Positions 19,309-30,511 of a stretch of DNA of 64,000 nt are shown piece by piece (positions within the stretch are counted from its first letter, which is position 1; each line of letters starts with the position of its first letter). Source of the DNA: Paenibacillus guangzhouensis (GTDB lineage: Bacteria > Bacillota > Bacilli > Paenibacillales > Paenibacillaceae); assembly GCF_009363075.1 (NCBI RefSeq), contig NZ_CP045293.1, forward strand, positions 558,001 to 622,000, written 5' to 3'. Below the pieces are notes generated by a model. It had not been told where the DNA came from. It saw nothing but the letters and a program-made list of their open reading frames with translations, and did no database searches. A program made the position numbers and the translations under genes.

Positions 19309-19322
19309 GGTAAGCGTTTACA
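19309..19322 (+). promoter_or_regulatory. Candidate CcpA cre site before galactoside importer
   Basis: GGTAAGCGTTTACA matches the cre consensus TGWAANCGNTNWCA at 13 of 14 positions and is nearly palindromic. It lies 59 nt before the binding-protein gene, consistent with carbon catabolite repression of that operon. Confidence 0.6.
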
Positions 19323-19380
19323 GATGAGATGAGCGACTGTCGGAAGGTCATGGACAACTAATGAAAGAGGGGCTGAAACC

Positions 19381-20703
19381 ATGAAGAAGGCATTGGTATT
19401 ATTCCTGACCTGCATGCTGCTGCTAACGGCTTGTTCTTCAGGAACCAAAGAAGCAGAGAAAGAAAAAGAGCCTGCTGCATCAGGCGGCACAACCAGCACG
19501 CAGGAGGCTGGTGATAAGGAGATTACGATTTGGGCGTGGGATCCGAACTTCAACATCGCTGCACTGAATGTCGCGAAGGAAGCTTATAATGCGAAGCATC
19601 CTGATGTCAAAATCAACATTGTCGAATACGCGCAAGCGGACATTATCCAGAAGCTCAATACAGGATTAAATTCGGGCACGACGAAGGGTCTGCCGAACAT
19701 CGTTCTAATTGAAGATTATCGAGCGCAAGGTTTCCTGCAATCTTATCCAGATTCCTTCACAGACTTGACGGGTAAGATCAAACCAGAAGACTTCGCAGAT
19801 TATAAAATCGGACCGACGAGCTTGAACGGGAAGCAATATGGTGTGCCTTTCGACTCCGGTGTAGCAGGGCTGTATGTCCGTAAGGATTATATCGAACAAG
19901 CGGGATATAAGCTGGACGATCTGAAGGATCTCGATTGGAAGCAGTATATTGAAATCGGGAAGAAAGTTAAAGAAAAAACAGGCAAAGACATGATTACGCT
20001 AGATCCGAATGACCTCGGCATTCTGCGCATGATGATTCAATCAGCGGGTTCTTGGTACTTGAAGGATGATGGCAAGACACCGGACCTGAAAGACAATGCA
20101 GCGCTTAAGAAGGCGTTTGAGCTGTACAAAGAAATGATGGATGCGAACATTGTCAAAGTCAATGCGGACTGGAGTCAATTCATTGCGGCGATCAACAATG
20201 GGGACGTTGCAACGGTTCCGACCGGCAACTGGATTACGCCTTCGGTCAAAGCGGAAGCAGCTCAATCAGGCAAATGGGCGATCCTCCCAATGCCGAAGCT
20301 GCCGGATACCAACGGCTCTGTCCATGCAACGAATCTTGGCGGAAGCTCCTGGTACGTTATGAACATTCCAGGCTCTGAGACAGCAGCAGATTTCATGGCT
20401 CAAACGTTCGGCTCAGATGTAGATATGTATCAGACATTATTAACTAAAGTAGGCGCTCTTGGAACATTGAAAGCGGCAAGTCAAGGCGAAGCTTACGCGA
20501 AAGCGGATGAGTTCTTCGGCGGTCAGCAGATCGTGACGGATTTTGCAAAATGGACGTCCGAAATTCCAAAAGTGAACTATGGCATTTCAACCTACGCGAT
20601 TGAAGATATTCTCGTTGTTGAAGTTCAGAATTATTTAGGCGGCAAAAATATTGACCAAGTGCTTAGCGACGCGCAATCCCAGGCCGAAGCGCAGATTAAA
20701 TAA
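19381..20703 (+). CDS. Lipoprotein sugar-binding protein of ABC importer
   Basis: This 440-residue family 1 solute-binding protein has a signal peptide ending LLTAC, so Cys18 is lipidated, followed by a Glu/Lys-rich linker. The ITIWAWDPNFN start of the mature fold and the GVPFDSGVAGLYVRKDYIEQAG segment are typical of binding proteins that work with MalF/MalG-type permeases. It is shorter than, and of a different subgroup from, the LplA-like proteins at 5794 and 30512. It heads the operon with two permeases and a GH2 beta-galactosidase, so a beta-galactoside ligand is likely by context. A strong hairpin follows at 20741-20789. Confidence 0.92.
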   Translation: MKKALVLFLTCMLLLTACSSGTKEAEKEKEPAASGGTTSTQEAGDKEITIWAWDPNFNIAALNVAKEAYNAKHPDVKINIVEYAQADIIQKLNTGLNSGTTKGLPNIVLIEDYRAQGFLQSYPDSFTDLTGKIKPEDFADYKIGPTSLNGKQYGVPFDSGVAGLYVRKDYIEQAGYKLDDLKDLDWKQYIEIGKKVKEKTGKDMITLDPNDLGILRMMIQSAGSWYLKDDGKTPDLKDNAALKKAFELYKEMMDANIVKVNADWSQFIAAINNGDVATVPTGNWITPSVKAEAAQSGKWAILPMPKLPDTNGSVHATNLGGSSWYVMNIPGSETAADFMAQTFGSDVDMYQTLLTKVGALGTLKAASQGEAYAKADEFFGGQQIVTDFAKWTSEIPKVNYGISTYAIEDILVVEVQNYLGGKNIDQVLSDAQSQAEAQIK

Positions 20704-20740
20704 TCCAGCTCCAGGTCACCGTTAGATCGAAATGAACCAT

Positions 20741-20789
20741 AACCCTAGGGCGCGTTGAGGCAAGTCGTTATGAAAAGCGTCCTAGGGTT
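20741..20789 (+). promoter_or_regulatory. Hairpin between binding-protein and permease genes
   Basis: AACCCTAGGGCGC (20741-20753) pairs over 13 bp, with one G-U, with GCGTCCTAGGGTT (20777-20789); a TTTATTTAT tract follows. It probably causes partial termination or protects the upstream mRNA so the binding protein is made in excess. Confidence 0.65.
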
Positions 20790-20822
20790 TATTTATGTGG
20801 GCGGAAAGGAGCTCTGGCAACA

Positions 20823-21713
20823 ATGAGAGCGGACAAACAAGGAGTTAGCATTCGCGCCAAAAACGCGTTTACGGGATGGAGCTTTATACTCGTTGCAGTT
20901 CTAATGATTATAGCTTTTTACTTCTATCCGATGCTTGAAGCACTTATTTTATCCTTCAAGACGGGGACAGGAGCGAATCTTTCTTTTACAGGCTGGTCGA
21001 ATTACGAACGATTGTTAACGGATAAGACATTCTTGACTGCACTAACAAATACGTCGATTTATCTGATTATTCAAGTTCCGATCATGATTGTGCTGGCATT
21101 GTTCATCTCGGTGCTGCTGAATGACAACACGCTAAAATTCAAAGGTTTCTTCCGGACGGCGATCTTCCTGCCGTGTGTAACATCCCTTGTAGCCTACTCC
21201 GTCGTGTTCAAATACTTGTTCGGCATCAATGGACTCGTGAACACGATGTTAATGAAGCTGTCTATCATCTCTGCCCCGATTGAATGGATTACCGATCCGT
21301 TCTGGGCGAAAATCACGATTATTATCGCGATTACATGGCGGTGGACCGGCTATAATATGATCTTTTATTTATCAGCGCTTCAGAATATCGACAACTCGAT
21401 CTACGAAGCAGCTCGCATTGACGGCGCATCGTCGGTGACGCAATTTTTCAAAATTACGATTCCGATGTTAAAGCCGATTATCCTGTTCACTTCGATCACC
21501 TCCACGATCGGTACGTTGCAATTATTCGACGAGGTGCTGAATATTACGAAGGGCGGCCCGGGGAATGCGACCCTCTCGATCTCGCAGTATATCTATAACC
21601 TATCGTTCAAATATACGGCTGATTTCGGGTATGCGGCAACCGTATCGTATTCGATCGTACTGCTCATCGTGGTGTTATCGATCCTTCAATTCAAAGTGGC
21701 AGGTGAAAAATAA
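20823..21713 (+). CDS. ABC importer permease, MalF type
   Basis: This 296-residue permease has six membrane helices and an EAA loop (YEAARIDGASSVTQFFKITIPML). It matches the MalF/LacF group and ends with a LFDEVLNITKGGPGNAT segment that is common there. Its stop codon overlaps the start of the next permease (TAATG at 21711-21715), which implies translational coupling. It forms one half of the channel served by the binding protein at 19381. Confidence 0.92.
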   Translation: MRADKQGVSIRAKNAFTGWSFILVAVLMIIAFYFYPMLEALILSFKTGTGANLSFTGWSNYERLLTDKTFLTALTNTSIYLIIQVPIMIVLALFISVLLNDNTLKFKGFFRTAIFLPCVTSLVAYSVVFKYLFGINGLVNTMLMKLSIISAPIEWITDPFWAKITIIIAITWRWTGYNMIFYLSALQNIDNSIYEAARIDGASSVTQFFKITIPMLKPIILFTSITSTIGTLQLFDEVLNITKGGPGNATLSISQYIYNLSFKYTADFGYAATVSYSIVLLIVVLSILQFKVAGEK

Positions 21714-22534
21714 TGAAGGTTAAGCGCATATTTACTTATCTATTTCTCAGTATTACAGCGCTGGTGTCCATCTTTCCATTCTTATGGATTGTTATCAGCG
21801 CAACGAATAAATCCGTCGATGTGACCAAAGGAAGACTGCTTCCAGGCACGTATCTCGTTGAGAATTTTAAGAAATTGCTGGATACGACGGATCTGGGAAC
21901 GGCCCTATGGAATTCGGCGAAAATTTCGATTCTGACGACGATTCTTGCCATTTTGTTCGCATCGCTTGCGGGCTACGGGTTCGAGATTTTTCGGAGCAAG
22001 ATGAAGGATGTTGTGTTCAACATCCTGCTGTTGTCGATGATGATTCCTTTTGCGGCCTTGATGGTGCCTCTGTACCGGATGTTTGCCCGCATTTCGAATG
22101 CTGCGCCGATGATCGGGATCGATACGATGGCTGCGGTGATGCTGCCGACGATTACGACGGCGTTCCTGATCTTCTTCTTCCGGCAGAGTTCGAAGATGTT
22201 TCCGAAGGATATGGTGGAAGCGGGACGTATCGACGGTCTTAGCGACCTTGGCATTTTCTTTAAAATTTTCATGCCGACGATGAAAACGACCTATGCGGCT
22301 GCCGGCATTATCACGTTCATGTCCAGCTGGAACAACTATCTCTGGCCGCTGATCGTACTGCAGTCGCCTCAGCAGCGGACGATTCCACTCCTCATCTCGA
22401 ATTTGGGTTCGGGTTATGCGCCGGACTATGGTCTTATCATGCTGGCGATCGTTATTGCAACGCTGCCGACGGCGCTGGTCTTCTTCTTGATGCAGAAGCA
22501 TTTCGTCGCTGGTATGACGGGTTCGGTGAAATAG
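21713..22534 (+). CDS. ABC importer permease, MalG type
   Basis: This 273-residue permease has six membrane helices, an EAA loop (VEAGRIDGLSDLGIFFKIFMP) and the C-terminal MQKHFVAGMTGSVK segment typical of MalG/LacG proteins. It overlaps the preceding permease by one base. The beta-galactosidase gene begins 38 nt after it. No ATPase gene follows, so a shared MsmX/MsmK-type ATPase must power the importer. Confidence 0.92.
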   Translation: MKVKRIFTYLFLSITALVSIFPFLWIVISATNKSVDVTKGRLLPGTYLVENFKKLLDTTDLGTALWNSAKISILTTILAILFASLAGYGFEIFRSKMKDVVFNILLLSMMIPFAALMVPLYRMFARISNAAPMIGIDTMAAVMLPTITTAFLIFFFRQSSKMFPKDMVEAGRIDGLSDLGIFFKIFMPTMKTTYAAAGIITFMSSWNNYLWPLIVLQSPQQRTIPLLISNLGSGYAPDYGLIMLAIVIATLPTALVFFLMQKHFVAGMTGSVK

Positions 22535-22542
22535 TAAAGTGA

Positions 22543-25635
<3,093 letters not shown>

Positions 25636-25669
25636 GTAGATAGCCGAACCGGCTAGGCAGCCAAATGAC

Positions 25670-25714
25670 CAAGAGCCTCCAATTCCGCGATGATCGTGGA
25701 GTTAGAGGCTCTTG
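25670..25714 (+). terminator. Terminator after beta-galactosidase gene
   Basis: A 17-bp stem (25670-25686 with 25698-25714; CAAGAGCCTC arms plus G-U and A-C positions) has an 11-nt loop and is followed by a broken T tract (TTGTTGTTG). Confidence 0.7.
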
Positions 25715-25796
25715 TTGTTGTGTCGCTTGCGGGGCTGAGTGCTCGCTGCGGCGCAGGATGCGTCGAGTGGGGACGGCGCTATTCCGCTCCATCATG

Positions 25797-26573
25797 GCGC
25801 TAACGAATCTAACGAATCGTACGAGCCTTATCCGCGCCAAAAGAGCCACTTTCCGCATCTAACGAATCCTAATAACGCTATTGTAGCTTTTGGCGATGAA
25901 ATATCGCGCCAAAACCAAAAATAGCGTGCGTAGGATTCGTTAGAATCTGAAAAGTGGCTTTTTGCGCCAAATAAGGCTCTCAGGATTCGTTAGGCTGTGC
26001 GAGGGGACCGCATGCACACCGTGCGATGCTCCCGATATGCCCGAAGCCCCCGTTGCTGCGACGATGTAACGCCCTCATACCTTGGTAGGGCGCTAACGAA
26101 TCGTACGAGCCTTATCCACGCCAAAAGAGCCATTTTTCGCATCTAACGAATCCTAATAACGCTATTGTAGCTTTTGGCGATGAAATATCGCGCCAAACCA
26201 GAAATAGCGTGCGTAGGATTCGTTAGAATCTGAAAAGTGGCTTTTTGCGCCAAATAAGGCTCTCAGGATTCGTTAGGCTGTGCGAGGGGACCGCATGCAT
26301 GCCGTGCGATGCGCCCAATATGCCCGAAGCCCCCGTTGCTGCCACGATGTAGCGCCCTCATACATTGGTAGGGCGCTAACGAATCGTACGAGCCTTATCC
26401 GCGCCAAAAGAGCCACTTTCCGCATCTAACGAATCCTAATAACGCTATTGTAGCTTTTGGCGATGAAATATCGCGCCAAAACCAAAAATAGCGTGCGTAG
26501 GATTCGTTAGAATCTGAAAAGTGGCTTTTTGCGCCAAATAAGGCTCTCAGGATTCGTTAGGCTGTGCGAGGGG
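25797..26573. repeat. Three tandem copies of a large palindromic repeat
   Basis: Three nearly identical cores lie at 25809-25993, 26093-26276 and 26376-26560 (period 283-284 bp), joined by two copies of a linker of about 100 bp. Each core is an imperfect inverted repeat: its right half, read on the other strand, matches its left half over about 85 bp. Each core carries four CTAACGAATC sites, two per strand, placed symmetrically with 50 bp between the paired sites. Transcribed on either strand, a core would fold into a long hairpin. There is no transposase and no coding sequence. The last copy ends at 26573, where a gerC remnant begins. It could be a MITE-like element or a Paenibacillus intergenic repeat family. 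Nothing else is seen between 25715 and 26563. Confidence 0.9.
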
Positions 26574-26935
26574 CACCTAAAATGAAAGTTGATGTAGCTG
26601 TACGAGGAAATGATCCGAAATTTAAACTGAAAATCGGTATCCACGGCTACGTAGATGAAATAACGGGTAACTTGACGAAAGATGAAATGATCTCGTTAGC
26701 TGAACGGAAAATACGTGATGAAGTGAAGAGTACCTTTGAAAAAGGAGTTCAGCATAAGACGGATCTATACTCGTTGCGGAACGACTTCTATCATAAAAAT
26801 TTTAAGGAATGGAAAAGAAAAAAAGAGGGGCAATTGTTGCAATTAACGCCAGACTCGCTTGAATCGGTCGAGGTCAACGTTGAACTTGAACATGCTGGGA
26901 TGAATCGATTGCACCGTTCGCAAGCTAGTAACTGA
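26564..26935 (+). pseudogene. Truncated Ger(x)C C-terminal fragment
   Basis: A frame of 123 codons from GTG 26564 reads, after the first few codons, as the C-terminal third of a Ger(x)C germination protein. It aligns with the gene at 1-804: KLKIGIHGYVDEITG with DINIRGEVNVDEVG, LAERKIRDEV with LAEQRVEDII, then TDLYSLRNDFYHKNFKEW with VDIFGFGQVIRRSNPTAW, and VNVELEHAGM with VNVKVHASIRQLG. The signal peptide and the N-terminal two thirds are missing, and the first codons lie in the palindromic repeat. It is best read as a decayed gene cut off at the repeat junction (26573/26574). Confidence 0.8.
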
Positions 26936-26966
26936 AAATTCGGCTCTACCAACAACGTTAGCAGAA

Positions 26967-26999
26967 AAAATGACGTCGGCATCGTGCCGACGCCATTTT
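26967..26999. terminator. Bidirectional terminator
   Basis: AAAATGACGTCGGCA (26967-26981) pairs with TGCCGACGCCATTTT (26985-26999) around a 3-nt TCG loop, with A and T tracts on the flanks. It serves the minus-strand kinase gene ending at 27027 and anything read from the left. Confidence 0.85.
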
Positions 27000-27026
27000 G
27001 CTGTCAAAGTGTTTTTCTTTTGTGGG

Positions 27027-28739
27027 TTATCTGTTTTGTTCTTTTAACGGGATCCGAAGCATAACCTGCGTACCTTCACCCTCCACGCTATGAATCGTGA
27101 GCCCATATTCCGGCCCGTACATCAGCTTCGCCCGATCGTTCACATTCTTGAGCCCGTAGCCTTTGGCTTGGGTCTCGAGCAGGTGCGACAGACGATCCGG
27201 CGGGATGCCCACACCGTTGTCTTCGACATGGAAGACGATGCAGTCGTCCTCCATACAGCCGGAGAGAATAAGTTTGCCGCCGCCTTCTTCGCGGTTCTCG
27301 ATGCCATGCAGGATCGCGTTCTCGACGAGCGGCTGCAGCAGCAGGTTCGGCATCTGATAGGTGCAAATCGCATCATCGATGCTGTAATCAACCTCAAAGC
27401 TGTTGCTGTGCATATTCAGCTGGATCTCAATGTACGATTGGACATTGAGCAGCTCATCCGAGACTAGCGTCATGTTCTTCCCTTTGTTCAGCGTGGTTCG
27501 ATAATACGTCGAGAGCAGCTGCGCCATGCCGCTTATGTCCGAGGCGCGAATACGGATCGCGCGCCAATTGATGATTGATAGCGCATTGTACAAGAAATGC
27601 GGATTAATCTGCGCCTGCAGCGCCTTCATCTCGGATTCTTTGCGAGCAATCTCCTCGACGTACACCTTATCGATTAACATCTTGGTCTGATCAACCATGT
27701 TACCGAAGCCACGGATCAAGTCACCGATTTCATCCTTGGAGTGACTGGATACGGTGACCTCCAGCGATCCCTGCTCGACTGTGCGCATATTATTGCGCAG
27801 CTGTTCAATCCGGTGTATGAACTTCCGGGAGAACAGGCTGCCGGCAATAGCGACGGCGGCAATACACGCGATGATCATGATGATCACGGTGGATATGATC
27901 CACCAAGCTGAGCTTGTAATCACGCTTGTCGGCTTGCACAACATCACGCGCCATCCCGAGTTAGGAACATCCGATTGCAAGACGGTGTAATTCGTCCCAT
28001 GCCACTGCAGCTTGTCCATCGTCATGCCTGCGTCCGTGGGCGGGATATATCCCTTCATGCCAGGCGATGCATAGATTGGCCGACCGCTAGCGTCCGTTAC
28101 GAGGATCTCCGAACCTTGCGCCTGCAATGGCTCGAACGGCTTGAACAGCGTATCATAATTGATCCGCGCATACAGGACATTGTCCTTCGGATTCCGCTGT
28201 TTCGTATTAATGATACGGCGAACGCTGATGATATCTTTGTTTTCAGCGTACCATAGCACATCGACGGACTTCATGACGAACGGATACCAGGCTTTTCCCT
28301 GGATTTCTTCCAGTGGCCTAACCGTATTCCCGTGCTGATGCAGGTTCGTTCCCGTGTATAGCGTGATTTGTTCGACGCCTGTATTCAGATAACGCGCGAT
28401 ATAGAAGTTCTGATCGATGACATTGGTTAATTGATCGTACATTTCGTATGTCGTCGTATACGTATGGTTCGCGGCATTGATAATTTCCTGATTAAAGCTG
28501 AGGAAGTTCATCAGTTTGTTGTAGACGTCGAGCTGACCATTTAATGTTAAGGCACTCTGATGCAGCGTCGCCTGCAAATCCGATTTGGACTGGCTAATCA
28601 GGAGTGACCGGGTCTCTTGAAAGACGAACCCCCCAAGCACAATAACCGGAATCATACTGATGAGAAGAAAAGAAAGCTTAATCTTGGTCTGAAACTTTAA
28701 GTCATGAATGTGCTGCTTAAGGGCTTGCCACGAACGCAT
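27027..28739 (-). CDS. YesM-type sensor histidine kinase (glucoside locus)
   Basis: This 570-residue kinase has TM1 at about 19-40, an extracellular sensor region, TM2 at about 275-297, HAMP, the QINPHFLYN phospho-acceptor motif near 380, and an ATPase domain with an LLQPLVENAILHGIE N-box and GVGIPPDRL and GYGLKNV glycine-rich boxes. The frame is open further upstream, but ATG at 28737-28739 is preceded by GGGAGGA and gives a short basic N-terminus before TM1. The regulator gene overlaps it by 23 bp in another frame, so the two are translationally coupled. The pair diverges from the alpha-glucoside importer operon. Confidence 0.9.
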   Translation of the reverse strand: MRSWQALKQHIHDLKFQTKIKLSFLLISMIPVIVLGGFVFQETRSLLISQSKSDLQATLHQSALTLNGQLDVYNKLMNFLSFNQEIINAANHTYTTTYEMYDQLTNVIDQNFYIARYLNTGVEQITLYTGTNLHQHGNTVRPLEEIQGKAWYPFVMKSVDVLWYAENKDIISVRRIINTKQRNPKDNVLYARINYDTLFKPFEPLQAQGSEILVTDASGRPIYASPGMKGYIPPTDAGMTMDKLQWHGTNYTVLQSDVPNSGWRVMLCKPTSVITSSAWWIISTVIIMIIACIAAVAIAGSLFSRKFIHRIEQLRNNMRTVEQGSLEVTVSSHSKDEIGDLIRGFGNMVDQTKMLIDKVYVEEIARKESEMKALQAQINPHFLYNALSIINWRAIRIRASDISGMAQLLSTYYRTTLNKGKNMTLVSDELLNVQSYIEIQLNMHSNSFEVDYSIDDAICTYQMPNLLLQPLVENAILHGIENREEGGGKLILSGCMEDDCIVFHVEDNGVGIPPDRLSHLLETQAKGYGLKNVNDRAKLMYGPEYGLTIHSVEGEGTQVMLRIPLKEQNR

Positions 28740-30285
28740 GCTGTTCCTCCCGCTGCTCCGGCGATTTCTGGTTGAACTGGCGATATTTCTCCGGCGTGTG
28801 ACCATAGAAATCCCTGAAGTTCTGGCAGAAGTACGAGATGTTGTGATAGCCCACGGCGGTACAGATCTGTGAGATTTTGAGATGCGTATTCGTCAGCATA
28901 TCTTTCGCTTTTTGCATCCGAACGTTCTTCATGTATTTGTTGAGTCCGCAGCCCGTCTGTTTTTTGAAAATCGAACTGAGGTAGTGCGGAGATAGATACA
29001 CCTTGGCCGCGAGCAGCTCCAGACTAAGATCGTCGGCAAAATGGGCATCAATATATTGCTTAACGGCTTCGACATCCCGGTTGAGAGCAGGTACATGTTC
29101 CGGCTGCTGCTGTTCAAGCTGAACAATTCCTTCGACAATAATATCCTTCATATCCCGCAGATCTTCCGCTTTGTAGAGGCTCTCGACGGCCGACTGCAGC
29201 TCCATCTCCGACTTCGGCGCGACGTGCATCATAATCTCTTGGTAGATCGTCGCGAACATGTATTTGACATATAATTGCGAGAATTGAACCTGTCGCACAT
29301 ATTTCTGATAGAGGATTTCCGTATTGGTGCGCAGACTGAATAGATCACCCTCACGCAAGTTATGGCGAATTTGATCAACGAGATAGCTGTCCGTATGGTC
29401 CGGGTTCATCTGCTCGGTGAAATACAAGTCGTTCTCCGCATCGAAAATATACGTGTCTGGCAGGAAAAACCGGTACTCCATCAATTCCTCGAGCGGAGGC
29501 AGCAGCTGAGCTAAATCTTGAATTGGCGTGACGCCTTCCGTCATCGCTAGGTAGCAGTTGACGCCATACGCTTCCAATATACTGTTATGCAGTCGTTGTG
29601 CGAGCGTCGCATTCGTATGCTGCGAAGGCTGTGGTTGCTCAGGGAATAACAACAGACTCTGGCATGCATTCAGGTTGAGATAGTCGGCTGGCGCATCGAG
29701 CTGGTCAAGCAAGAAATCCTCGAATTCCGCACCCGCATGTTCGAAAAAATTCTTATCCAGCTCAAGCAGCATCATGCGATGATAATGGCTTGGTAAGCCA
29801 ATCGACAGTTCGGAATAGGGTGAAGGATTACCGATGCCGTTCATGAGCGAGAAGAGAACATGCTTCCTGGCGTAGGATTGCTTCTTCTGCGAAGCGGCTT
29901 CCTCTTGCCGCAAGTTCGTCACATCGCGAATGACCTTCTCCAGTGTACTCTGAAAAGCATCGATATGAATCGGCTTGAGCAAATAATCCGAGACGCCGAG
30001 CGAGAGGGCGGTCTTGGCATATTCGAATTCAGCGAACCCGCTGAATAGAATGACTTTCAACTTCGGATACAGACGCAGCGCTTCCTTCGTCAGCTGCAAT
30101 CCGTCCATGATCGGCATGCGTACATCCGTGAACAGAATATCGATCGCATGCTGCTCCAGACATTGAAGCGCCTTGCGGCCGTTTTCGGCGACATGCAATT
30201 GGAGGGGGAATCCGAGTTCTTCGATTAAAAAGGTAATCCCTTCTCGTTCCTCCAAGTGATCGTCCACGATCAATATGCTTAACAT
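28717..30285 (-). CDS. YesN-type response regulator, AraC output (glucoside locus)
   Basis: This 522-residue regulator has a receiver domain (VDDH acidic pair near residue 9, phospho-acceptor Asp in ILFTDVRMPIMDG), a middle region, and a C-terminal AraC domain (SIFKKQTGCGLNKYMKNVRM, then NISYFCQNFRDFYGHTPEKYRQF). The frame extends to 30360, but ATG at 30283-30285 is placed 7 nt after AAGGTGG and starts exactly at the receiver domain. It should bind in the divergent region 30323-30440, where two direct repeats lie just upstream of the importer promoter. Confidence 0.92.
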   Translation of the reverse strand: MLSILIVDDHLEEREGITFLIEELGFPLQLHVAENGRKALQCLEQHAIDILFTDVRMPIMDGLQLTKEALRLYPKLKVILFSGFAEFEYAKTALSLGVSDYLLKPIHIDAFQSTLEKVIRDVTNLRQEEAASQKKQSYARKHVLFSLMNGIGNPSPYSELSIGLPSHYHRMMLLELDKNFFEHAGAEFEDFLLDQLDAPADYLNLNACQSLLLFPEQPQPSQHTNATLAQRLHNSILEAYGVNCYLAMTEGVTPIQDLAQLLPPLEELMEYRFFLPDTYIFDAENDLYFTEQMNPDHTDSYLVDQIRHNLREGDLFSLRTNTEILYQKYVRQVQFSQLYVKYMFATIYQEIMMHVAPKSEMELQSAVESLYKAEDLRDMKDIIVEGIVQLEQQQPEHVPALNRDVEAVKQYIDAHFADDLSLELLAAKVYLSPHYLSSIFKKQTGCGLNKYMKNVRMQKAKDMLTNTHLKISQICTAVGYHNISYFCQNFRDFYGHTPEKYRQFNQKSPEQREEQHAFVASP

Positions 30286-30322
30286 AAATGTCCACCTTTC
30301 AAATCTTAGAGGTTGTGCTTCT

Positions 30323-30350
30323 AGTATACCACCTGGGTGCGAGGGGGCAA
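30323..30350 (-). promoter_or_regulatory. Promoter of glucoside YesN/YesM genes
   Basis: Read on the minus strand: TTGCCC (30345-30350), a 16-nt spacer and TATACT (30323-30328) preceded by TGG. It diverges from the importer operon. Confidence 0.6.
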
Positions 30351-30372
30351 TTTGCCGCAAGAATTGGAGTAT

Positions 30373-30403
30373 TTTTTTGCGTAAAACACAATTTTTTTGC
30401 GTT
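30373..30403 (+). promoter_or_regulatory. Direct-repeat operator candidate
   Basis: TTTTTTTGCGT occurs at 30373-30383 and 30393-30403, exactly 20 bp apart (about two helical turns), ending 10 bp before the -35 at 30414. This spacing and position are usual for AraC-family activator sites. Confidence 0.5.
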
Positions 30404-30413
30404 TACGATCCTT

Positions 30414-30442
30414 TGACAGGGGCGATAAAATTAAAATAGTTA
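30414..30442 (+). promoter_or_regulatory. Probable promoter of glucoside importer operon
   Basis: TTGACA at 30414-30419 is a perfect -35; the matching -10 (ATAGTT, 30437-30442) is poor, as expected for a promoter that needs an activator. Confidence 0.4.
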
Positions 30443-30511
30443 CGAAATGATATGTTTTGAAGCAAGCCGGCGCTTTGAAACCGTTTTCCATAATTTAGGG
30501 AGGTTCTTGTG

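Noticed and set aside
21905-22501. 198-codon minus-strand frame opposite the MalG-type permease
   Set aside because: It is very rich in Arg/His/Asn/Gln, typical of an antisense shadow, and overlaps a clear permease gene.
25665-25924. Short ORFs inside the palindromic repeat region
   Set aside because: They overlap a terminator and the repeat, have no ribosome-binding site, and their composition is that of the repeat.
25797-26573. CRISPR array
   Set aside because: The repeated unit is about 284 bp, spacers are not unique (the linkers are repeated too), and no cas genes are near.
30385-30410. cre-like GCGTTTACG stretch before the glucoside importer
   Set aside because: Only one half fits the CcpA consensus on either strand.
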